Shown here in pieces: positions 42,777-50,209 of a stretch of DNA of 61,732 nucleotides (positions within the stretch are counted from its first letter, which is position 1; each line of letters opens with the position of its first letter). The notes beneath the pieces were generated by a model. The model ran no database searches. It was not told where the DNA came from and was given only the letters and a program-made list of their open reading frames with translations. The position numbers were made by a program, and so were the translations under genes. The stretch comes from Streptomyces sp. sk2.1 (lineage in GTDB: Bacteria > Actinomycetota > Actinomycetes > Streptomycetales > Streptomycetaceae). The stretch covers positions 31,800-93,531 of the forward strand of contig NZ_RDBO01000011.1 of NCBI RefSeq assembly GCF_008120935.1, written 5' to 3'.

Positions 42777-44921
42777 TCAGGACTGCTCAGCGGGCAGGAA
42801 GGGGCTGGGGTTCCCGCTCCAGGACACGTGGAGCGCTTCACGGGCGCGGGTGCACGCCACGAACAGCACGCACCGCTCCCGCAGCATGTCCGATTCGTGC
42901 TGGAGCCGGTCCACGTCCTCCGGGGTGATCTCGCGCATGAAAGGAACCGCGCCCTCCGCCACGCCGACGACCGCGACGCAGCGGAACTCCAGCCCCTTCA
43001 TGGCGTGCATCGTCGCCAGTCGTACGCCCTCGCTCGCCGTTCCCGGATCGTTCCTGACCTTCACGACGGGAATGCCCGCCGATTCCAGCCGGGACCCGGC
43101 CTTGTCCAGAAGGATGTTGAACCGGGTGCACACGGCGATCTCGGACGGCCGGACGCCCTGCGCGATCCACTTCTCGACCTGCCGCACCAGCGCGGAGACT
43201 TCCTCCTGCTCGGAGACGTGACCGCTGACATGCGGCTTCCTGCCGTGCAGGAGGGACCGGTAGCCGGCCAGGCTGTCGCCGCCGTCACCGCTCAGGTCGT
43301 CCACGGCGACGTCCTCGATGACACCGGCCGACCACAGCAGGATCTCCTCGGTGCTGCGGTAGTTGAGCCGGAGCCGGCTGGACCGGCCGGCCACCGTGAT
43401 GCCGATGGAGGAGAGCGAGACCCGCGAGTCGTAGATCCGCTGGTGGGGGTCCCCGGTGATGAACAGGTCGTCCGCACCGGGCTCGACGGCCGCCCGCAGC
43501 ACCCGCCACTGCGCCGGGTGCAGGTCCTGCGCCTCGTCCACCACGACGTGGCCGTAACCGTGCTCGGCCCGGTCCGCCCCGGCCAGCAGCCGGGCCGCTT
43601 CGGCGCACACCTGAAGATGCGTGCTGTTGCCCTTCGCCGCGAGCAGGGCGTGGAAGGTCTCGACGGCACGCCACACCTGGGCGCGCTTGAGCGGCCCGAG
43701 GGCCGTGCCCCTACCGCGCCGGGTGGCCGCGAGGTACTCGTCGGCCGTACGGAGGTCCTGCGCGAGGATCACGTGCCGGTACTCCTGCGCGAGGAACTGC
43801 TCGGTCCAGGGCAGGTCGAGCTGTCTGACGGCCTTCTGCCAGATCCTCCGTTCCTCCTGGTCGCCCACGGGTGCCGGGGGCCGGCCGCCCAGTTCCCGCA
43901 CGATGCGGTGGGCGTAGGCGTCGACGGTGGTCACGTCGACCCTGGCCAGCTGCTCCTCGTCGTCGAGGAGCAGCGAGAGGTTCTGCCGCAGCGCCGCCGC
44001 GAGCGCGTTGGTGTAGGTGGTGAGCAGGACGCGGGTCCCGGACGAACGCGAGAGCAGGTGCTTGACCCGGTGCAGGGCGACCACCGTCTTGCCGGTGCCC
44101 GGCCCGCCGGAGACCTGCACGGGGCCGTTGTACGAAGCCCGGTGGGCCAGCCGCCGCTGCGAGGGGTGGAGGAAGACCCGCCAGGCGGCGAAGGGCTTCT
44201 CCAGGATGGCGGTGAGTTCGTCGGGTTCGGTGATCAGGGTGATGCGGTTGCTGGTGTTGGCGATGGCCGCCGCCAGGTCCTCGGCCGGTTCCGGGGCGGC
44301 GTGCGCCGGCCGGCGGATGGCGACCACGTCGCGGTAGACCTCCTCGGGGGTGAAGCCCTCGGCGAGGAAGGTCAGCACCTCGAACTGGTCCTCGGGCATC
44401 AGTGTCCCGAAGGCGTCGAGCTGGGTGCGGTCGATGACGGTGCGGACGGCCTTCAGGATCTGCTCGTCGATGCCGAGCTCCCGCAGCACCGTGTCGGAAT
44501 GACCGGCGAACAGCAGCGCGGGCGCCACGTTCGCCGCCTTCTCGAGAGCCGGTGTGAGCTGCTCGATGGCGACGACGTTGCGCACCTCCAGGGCACGGGT
44601 CGCGGTGTTGACGGTGTAGAGGCGCTTCGCGGCCCAGGTGTAGGCGTCGTCGTGCGGCACGACGTTGAGCAGCAGGAAGGTGTCGCTGCCGTCGTCGGGG
44701 GCGAGGACGACGCCCCGCCAGAAGTCGTTGATGCGGATGGTGCGCATCCGCGGATCGCGCGCCTTGTCCACCGATTCCAGGTGGAGCCCCTTGTCCGCGT
44801 GCAGTTCGGCGACGGTGAGCCGCTGGAACTTGGCCATCGCCTTGCGCACCCCTGCCTTGACCTGTTTCTCCAGGGCGTCGAAGCTCTCCCAGAAGGTGTT
44901 GGCGAAGGCGAGCTGGGGCAC
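42777..44921 (-). CDS. UvrD-type SF1 helicase with RelE/ParE-like N-terminal domain
   Basis: This 714-residue protein has an SF1A helicase core: Walker A GGPGTGKT (272-279), Walker B VVVDEAQD (459-466), LNYRSTEEI, and motifs V/VI MHAMKGLEF and FVACTRARE. Residues 1-110 resemble a RelE/ParE toxin: FDALEKQVKAGVRKAM, a DPRMRTIRINDFWRGVVL strand pair, then LLLNVVPHDDAYTWA. Helicases with this N-terminus occur in defence loci, where the toxin-like part may bind or cut RNA; this is inference. The GTG at 44921 has AAGGAG just upstream. It is divergent from methyltransferase copy 3. Confidence 0.82.
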   Translation of the reverse strand: MPQLAFANTFWESFDALEKQVKAGVRKAMAKFQRLTVAELHADKGLHLESVDKARDPRMRTIRINDFWRGVVLAPDDGSDTFLLLNVVPHDDAYTWAAKRLYTVNTATRALEVRNVVAIEQLTPALEKAANVAPALLFAGHSDTVLRELGIDEQILKAVRTVIDRTQLDAFGTLMPEDQFEVLTFLAEGFTPEEVYRDVVAIRRPAHAAPEPAEDLAAAIANTSNRITLITEPDELTAILEKPFAAWRVFLHPSQRRLAHRASYNGPVQVSGGPGTGKTVVALHRVKHLLSRSSGTRVLLTTYTNALAAALRQNLSLLLDDEEQLARVDVTTVDAYAHRIVRELGGRPPAPVGDQEERRIWQKAVRQLDLPWTEQFLAQEYRHVILAQDLRTADEYLAATRRGRGTALGPLKRAQVWRAVETFHALLAAKGNSTHLQVCAEAARLLAGADRAEHGYGHVVVDEAQDLHPAQWRVLRAAVEPGADDLFITGDPHQRIYDSRVSLSSIGITVAGRSSRLRLNYRSTEEILLWSAGVIEDVAVDDLSGDGGDSLAGYRSLLHGRKPHVSGHVSEQEEVSALVRQVEKWIAQGVRPSEIAVCTRFNILLDKAGSRLESAGIPVVKVRNDPGTASEGVRLATMHAMKGLEFRCVAVVGVAEGAVPFMREITPEDVDRLQHESDMLRERCVLFVACTRAREALHVSWSGNPSPFLPAEQS

Positions 44922-45003
44922 GGGCGCTCCTTGAGTACCGGCAGATCGGGTCCGTCGATCATACGAAAACCGACATGCGCGTCCTTCGCCGCCCGCTGCC
45001 CGC

Positions 45004-45030
45004 CACCCGTCACCCGTCACCCGTCACCCG
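45004..45030. repeat. Heptanucleotide tandem repeat CACCCGT, 3.9 copies
   Basis: CACCCGT is repeated at 45004, 45011 and 45018, with a further six matching bases to 45030. It lies in the divergent gap between the UvrD-like and methyltransferase copy 3 genes, where a change in copy number could alter promoter spacing. Confidence 0.7.
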
Positions 45031-45131
45031 CACGAACGTCGAAAATCTGAACCAGTGCGCATGCCGTGTTCGTTGGAGCGTAGGTTGTGCGGTGAAAAGC
45101 TCCCACCTCGGCTGAAAGACGGACGGTATCC

Positions 45132-45944
45132 ATGACCGACCCCACGGCGGTGTCCGGCCCGGCGCGGCAGAAGATCGACACGTCGGTGCCGCACTCGGCC
45201 CGGATCTGGAACTACTGGCTGGGCGGCAAGGACAACTATCCGGTCGACGAGCAGGCCGGGGACGCGTACAGCGCCGTCTTCCCCGGCATCACCACCGTGG
45301 CCCGCAGCAGCCGCGCCTTCCTGGGCCGCACAATCACCCACCTGGTCACCGAGGCCGGGATCCGGCAGTTCCTGGACATCGGAACCGGTCTGCCGACCGT
45401 GGACAACACCCACGAGGTCGCCCAGCGGATCGCCCCGGAAGCCAAGATCGTCTATGCCGACCACGATCCGCTGGTCCTCGCGCACGCCCGCGCCCTGCTC
45501 ACCTCGACCCCCGAGGGCACGACCGCCTACATCGACGCCGATCTCACCGACCCCGACCGCATTCTGTCGGTCGCCGCCAAGACGCTGGACCTGACCCGGC
45601 CCACCGCCCTGATCCTCAGCAACATCCTCGGCCACATCGCCGACCACGACCGTGCGCGCGCCATCGTCGCCCGCCTGATGGACGGGTTGCCGTCCGGCAG
45701 CCACCTCTCCGTCAACGACGGTTCCCGAGGGGTCGACGCCGACTACGAGCAGGCCCAGGACGCCTACAACGAGACCGGCGCCATTCCTTACTTCCTGCGC
45801 CCCGTCGACCAGATCGCGGCGTTCTTCGACGGCCTCGAACTCCTGGACCCCGGCGTCGTGTCGGTGCCCTTCTGGCGGCCGGACCCCGCCTCCCCCGCCC
45901 CGCAGCCCATCGGTGAACACGGCGGCCTCGCCCGCAAGCCGTGA
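45132..45944 (+). CDS. SAM-dependent methyltransferase, PF04672 type, copy 3
   Basis: This 270-residue protein has IDTSVPHSARIWNYWLGGKDN, FLDIGTGLPT and YADHDP in place of the usual YVDNDP. The remaining pattern (FFDGLELLDPGVV) is standard. It is transcribed toward the sigma-drmA operon but is separated from it by 555 bases with a possible terminator and a promoter, so it is probably a separate unit. Confidence 0.88.
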   Translation: MTDPTAVSGPARQKIDTSVPHSARIWNYWLGGKDNYPVDEQAGDAYSAVFPGITTVARSSRAFLGRTITHLVTEAGIRQFLDIGTGLPTVDNTHEVAQRIAPEAKIVYADHDPLVLAHARALLTSTPEGTTAYIDADLTDPDRILSVAAKTLDLTRPTALILSNILGHIADHDRARAIVARLMDGLPSGSHLSVNDGSRGVDADYEQAQDAYNETGAIPYFLRPVDQIAAFFDGLELLDPGVVSVPFWRPDPASPAPQPIGEHGGLARKP

Positions 45945-45957
45945 CGTTCCGACCGGC

Positions 45958-45987
45958 GTACGGGGCATGTCGGTGAACGTCCCGTAC
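45958..45987 (+). terminator. Possible weak terminator after methyltransferase copy 3
   Basis: GTACGGG and CCCGTAC pair as a 7-bp stem with a 16-nt loop, 14 bases after the stop codon. Confidence 0.35.
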
Positions 45988-46499
45988 CGCGCACGGCCCC
46001 ACGCGTAGGAACCGGCGACCGGGCGGGCGGCGGCGGCCGCCCCGGACCGCTCGGACGCTCCGGGCAACCGATCCCTCCCGCCCCCGACGCACCGATGCCG
46101 ACCGAACACCCCCTCGGGGCCGTCGGCGATCCGGACCATGCCGAAGTCGGGGCTCGTCCAGGAGTGGTGACGCAGGACCAGTTCAGCGGTGGCCCCGCAT
46201 GCGCCCCGCCCCTTCCTTTCCGAAAACCCCTCCAAAGCCTCGCCGAGGGCCCCGCGCGGTGCGCCTCGCGCATGGCGCCGGAACCGCCCCCTCCGGGAGT
46301 CGCCCCGCGAAGTCGCGCCCCCATGCCCGCAAAAGGGGCAATCAACTCCCCGAAGCGTACACGGAAAGCAGAAAGAAGCGCTTTCGGCCATCGCGTTTAC
46401 ATCGTCAACGCACCCTGGGTATGGTGTCGTCACAAAGGGGACGGAACCGCGCACCGCGTCCGCCGCCTCCAGGTTGCGTCGCGCGAAAGTTGGGTGGCA
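45988..46499 (+). other. Leader and promoter region of the sigma-drmA operon
   Basis: Several short frames are open here but none has a ribosome site or recognisable product. The region's composition drops in G+C toward 46330-46430, where the promoter lies. Apart from that promoter I see nothing else of note. Confidence 0.4.
46395..46425 (+). promoter_or_regulatory. Promoter and shared motif of the sigma-drmA operon
   Basis: TTTACA (46396-46401) and TATGGT (46420-46425) are 18 bases apart, close to the housekeeping consensus. The -35 lies inside GTTTACATCGTCAACG (46395-46410), a near copy of the site at 40948. A regulator binding here would compete with RNA polymerase. Confidence 0.55.
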
Positions 46500-49400
46500 G
46501 TGGAACTCAAGGCCTCGATCGCAACGCTGTACCGCAATCTCCAGCGGGCCGCGCGGCAGGGCGTCGTACCGCGCTCGGCATTCGAGGCGGAGACCTCCGC
46601 GCTGGGCCTGGACGACACCGCACGCGCACGGCTCGCCTCGGCGCTGCTCGAACTGGGACTGCGCCTGGAGGCGCCCACCACCACTGCCACACCCATTGAC
46701 GACTCCGGAGAAGTGAAGAAGGTTGCAGGGTCGCACACGGAAAACCCACAACCGGAAGGCCGGACACAGCCGCGGGTGGGTGCGGCGCTGAGGTTGCTCG
46801 ACCGGTACGTCGTGGAGCGGGCCGTCCCGGAGCGCGCCGTGGCCGGCGTGGCCCGGCTCGCGGGTCTCACGGCATCGGAGACGGCGGACATGCGGGAGCG
46901 GGCGGCCGCACGGTTCACCCTGCTCCCCGCGGAGCCGGAGACTGCCCGGGCGCAGACCCCCGACAGGGCGGAGCCCATACCGGAAGCCTCGGCTCCGCCG
47001 GCCCCCTCGGTCGTCGTCGAGGAGTCCGCGCCGTTCGCCGGAGGTCTCGCGGCGGCCGTCGCCGCGGCACAGGCCGTCATCGAGGAGGACCGCCACACCA
47101 AGCGGCCCGAGAAGCGGATCCTCACGGCCCTGGAGGAGGTCGGGCTCAGTGTGCTCCTGCGCGGCGGCCCCCGGCGCATCTCGGTCGAGCCGACCGACGA
47201 GGAGCTGGGGAGCCTCCCGGCGACGGACGTCCGCCGCCGCGCACGCGACTGCCTCGCCGTCCACAATCAGGGCCTCGCCTGGGCCCAGGCGAGGGCGCAC
47301 ATGGGCCAGGGCCTCGACGAGGACGACCTCTTCCAGCACGGGATGATCGGCGTCCTGCGCGCGGCCCGGAAGTTCGACCCCGGGCACGGCAACAAGTTCT
47401 CCACCTACGCGACCTGGTGGGTGCGGCAGTCGATCACCCGGGCGCTGGCGGACGAGGGCAGCGCCATCCGCATCCCGGTCCACATGCACGAACTCGTGCG
47501 CAAGGTGGGCCGTGTGGAACGCGAGCTGCTGTCGGCCGGAAAGTCCCGCAGCGCGGCCGCCGTCGCGGTGGCCTGCGACCTCCCCGTCGGCAAGGTGGAG
47601 GAGATCCGCCGGATCAGCAAGGTCACGGACTCCACCGACCGGATCATCGGGGACGGCACGCACCTGGGCGAACTGCTGGAGGTCCGTACGGCTCTGCCGT
47701 CCGTCGAGGTCGCGGTGCTGGCCGCGCTGGCGGACGAGGGCGTGCACGATCTCGTGGCCCTCCTGCCGGAGCGTTACGCCCGCGTCGTGGCCCTTCGCAT
47801 CGGTCTCGACGGCACGGCTCCCGCGACCCTCGACGCCATCGGGGGCGAGCTCGGCGTCACCCGTGAACGGGTACGGCAGTTGGAGTCCCAGGTCTTCTCC
47901 GTACTGCGGATCGCCCTTCGTGATCCGGCCGGAAATCCTTGCGCGGCACTGTCGGAGATGCTGACCGAAGCCGTGGAGGACGGGGCGACGAACAACCCGG
48001 TGGGCGCGATCAGCAGGGATCTCGCCAAGCCGGACTGGCGCGCCGGGATCAAGGCGCTCACCTCGTTCCGGGCGCGGGAGGGTCGTGCCATGCCCGAAAG
48101 AAGCCACGTCGAGGACGGGTTCCCATTGGGGGAATGGGTGGCCCAGCAACGTGTCGAGGGCCGGGTGGGAGGCCGCGGCCTCCCGGCGCAACGGCGGATG
48201 CTCCTGGAGACCCTGGGCATGGTGTGGACCCCGCCGAGGTCCGCGGAAGTCCAGGAGCGGGTCCGGCGCGCCTACGCCGAGAGCCGGGCCCTCCGCGCGG
48301 TGGGGCGGCACCGCCCCGCCCGTACTGCCACCCGTCCTGCGACGGCTCCGGTTCCTGCCCCCGCGCCGGCCGTGCCCACGTCGGCCGCACCCGCGCCCGT
48401 CGCACCCGCGCAGGCCGTGCCCACGTCGGCCGTGCCCGCGTCGGCCGCACCCGCGCAGGCCGTGCCCGCGCAGGCCGTGCCCAAAATTGCCGCGGCGGAA
48501 GCGGAGCAGGTGGCGGAGCCACCGACGGTCACGGTGGCGAAGCCGGAGCCGGAGCCGCTGGCAGTGGCGGAGACGGTGGCCGTGGCAGTGGCGGAACCGG
48601 AGCCGGTGGCGGAGACCGTGCTGCTGGCGGAATCACCGACCGGAGCGGACACCGCCGTGCACACCATCGTGGACACCGTCACGGATGTCGTACCGGAGGC
48701 AGCACCCCCGGCGGTCCCGGGGCAGCGGAGCGAGCCGGTCGACGCGGCCGTTCCGGTCGAGGTGCCCGAAGCCGAGCGGTACACGGGGCGTTGGGACGAC
48801 GCCATGGACCTTGCCCTCACCCTCAACCGGAGCGTCCGGTGGACGGCCCACTACGTGCACCTCGCCCTGGGCCAGGTCCTGCTGGGCGAGATCCTGGGGG
48901 CCGGGTCGGCACGGGCCGTGGCCGAGGTCGCCGCGGGCAGCAGGCTCCCGGACCGGCCGGTCGGCCAGGCCCTCGAAGCACTCGTGCGGGTGGTGGACGG
49001 CCTCAAGGACAGGAAGTCGCGCCCGGAGGAGTTCTTCGAGTCCCCGTCCCCCGCCCTGCTCGGCCGGTCGCCCCGCGTGTACCTGGCCGCCCATCCGCTC
49101 ACGAAGCCGGAGTCCAGGCTGGCGCTCGCGGACGCGCTCAAGGAGTTCTCCCCCGTCCGTGCCCTCTCTTCGGCAACGGCCGACGCGGACACGACCGGCG
49201 CCCTCCCGGCACCGGACACGCCCCCCGTTCCCGCAGCGGCGGACCCGGTCGGCGCTCCTGCGACAGCGGGCCCGGCCGACACCCCTGAAGCGGTCGTCGA
49301 GCCCCCCGCGGTGCTCGCGGACGCGCCGAACGCCGCTGTCGGGACCGTCGACGAGGCCGCGCTCCACCGGGCGTCGGCCGCCGCCGAGGAGGCGGCCCGA

Positions 49401-50150
49401 CGGCTGCGGGAGCTGGAGGCCGACGTGGCCGACCGGGTCGCCCGGGCCCGGGCGGCCGAACGCAACCATGCCCGTGCCGAGGCGCGGGCGGAGGTGGACG
49501 AGGCCACCCGACGGATCCGCGCGCTGGAGGCGAGTCTGGTCGATCGGATCGCGCACGCCAGGGCGGAGGAGCGGAACAGGGCACGGGCCGAAGCCGAACA
49601 GCGGATCGCCGGCATCCGCGACGAGGCCGAACGGCTCGTCAGGGAGGCCGGGCACACCGCCGAGGAACGCGTGCGGCAGGTCAGGACCGCGATGGAACAC
49701 GCGGCCTCCGAGCGGGAGGAGCAGATACTGCGTCGTGTCGAGGAGGAGGTCGCCCGCCGCGCCCTCGGCGTCGAAGAGGCCGCCCGCAAGGAGGTTCTCG
49801 CGCTGGAGGCCCGGCTGCGGCAGGCGGAGGCCGCCTTCGCCGAACGGGCCCACGCCGCACAGGCGCTGGAGCAGGACGCGGCCGAGCGGGTCCGGGCGGC
49901 CGAGCACTGGGCGGAGCAGCGGGTCGCCGAGGCGGAACAGGCCGTGCGCTCGCACACCGCCGAGGTGGAGCGGGCGGCGCGCTCGCGCATAGCCGAGTTG
50001 GAGGCACGGCTCGCATCGATGCACGACACGCCCGCGCCCCCGTATCCGTACCCGTCCCCACCCTCAACCCCGACCCCGGCCCCGGCTCCGGCTCCGGCCC
50101 CGGCCGACCCCCAGCAGCACGACTCCCGCCGCTGGTGGAGGCGTGGGTGA
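46500..50150 (+). CDS. Giant sigma-70-like protein with C-terminal coiled coil
   Basis: This 1216-residue protein has an N-terminal helical region, then sigma region 2 at about 250-335 (DEDDLFQHGMIGVLRAARKF, KFSTYATWWVRQSITRAL), region 3, and region 4 at about 420-480 (LLPERYARVVALRIGL, GVTRERVRQLE). After it come a repetitive Ala/Pro/Val stretch (about 600-740), a second globular patch (WDDAMDLALTLNRSV), and a long Ala/Glu/Arg coiled coil (about 950-1175) ending in a Pro-rich tail. Ordinary sigma factors are 200-500 residues, so this is most unusual. I chose GTG 46500, with GTG 46494 as alternative; neither has a strong Shine-Dalgarno. It stands 59 bases before drmA and is likely cotranscribed with it. 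It may direct transcription of the system or act as a DNA-recognition scaffold. Confidence 0.75.
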   Translation: MELKASIATLYRNLQRAARQGVVPRSAFEAETSALGLDDTARARLASALLELGLRLEAPTTTATPIDDSGEVKKVAGSHTENPQPEGRTQPRVGAALRLLDRYVVERAVPERAVAGVARLAGLTASETADMRERAAARFTLLPAEPETARAQTPDRAEPIPEASAPPAPSVVVEESAPFAGGLAAAVAAAQAVIEEDRHTKRPEKRILTALEEVGLSVLLRGGPRRISVEPTDEELGSLPATDVRRRARDCLAVHNQGLAWAQARAHMGQGLDEDDLFQHGMIGVLRAARKFDPGHGNKFSTYATWWVRQSITRALADEGSAIRIPVHMHELVRKVGRVERELLSAGKSRSAAAVAVACDLPVGKVEEIRRISKVTDSTDRIIGDGTHLGELLEVRTALPSVEVAVLAALADEGVHDLVALLPERYARVVALRIGLDGTAPATLDAIGGELGVTRERVRQLESQVFSVLRIALRDPAGNPCAALSEMLTEAVEDGATNNPVGAISRDLAKPDWRAGIKALTSFRAREGRAMPERSHVEDGFPLGEWVAQQRVEGRVGGRGLPAQRRMLLETLGMVWTPPRSAEVQERVRRAYAESRALRAVGRHRPARTATRPATAPVPAPAPAVPTSAAPAPVAPAQAVPTSAVPASAAPAQAVPAQAVPKIAAAEAEQVAEPPTVTVAKPEPEPLAVAETVAVAVAEPEPVAETVLLAESPTGADTAVHTIVDTVTDVVPEAAPPAVPGQRSEPVDAAVPVEVPEAERYTGRWDDAMDLALTLNRSVRWTAHYVHLALGQVLLGEILGAGSARAVAEVAAGSRLPDRPVGQALEALVRVVDGLKDRKSRPEEFFESPSPALLGRSPRVYLAAHPLTKPESRLALADALKEFSPVRALSSATADADTTGALPAPDTPPVPAAADPVGAPATAGPADTPEAVVEPPAVLADAPNAAVGTVDEAALHRASAAAEEAARRLRELEADVADRVARARAAERNHARAEARAEVDEATRRIRALEASLVDRIAHARAEERNRARAEAEQRIAGIRDEAERLVREAGHTAEERVRQVRTAMEHAASEREEQILRRVEEEVARRALGVEEAARKEVLALEARLRQAEAAFAERAHAAQALEQDAAERVRAAEHWAEQRVAEAEQAVRSHTAEVERAARSRIAELEARLASMHDTPAPPYPYPSPPSTPTPAPAPAPAPADPQQHDSRRWWRRG
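48366..48485 (+). repeat. Degenerate in-frame repeats encoding Ala/Val/Pro units
   Basis: Units of about 15 bases such as GCGCAGGCCGTGCCC recur in the linker of the sigma-like gene and encode repeated AQAVP, TSAVP and ASAAP. All units are multiples of three, so copy-number change would alter linker length without a frameshift. Confidence 0.65.
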
Positions 50151-50209
50151 CGGTCCCGGAGCAGGCCGGCCCGCCCCCCGTCGCGACAACCATCTGGAGG
50201 AACCGAGCA

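Noticed and set aside
46095..46499. An N-terminal extension of the sigma-like protein starting at 46095
   Set aside because: It would run through the best promoter of the region and is Pro/Arg-rich without a ribosome site; the helical domain begins at 46500.
45024..48311. A minus-strand frame of about 1095 codons opposite methyltransferase copy 3 and the sigma-like gene
   Set aside because: No domain, shadow composition, and it crosses a promoter and two real genes.
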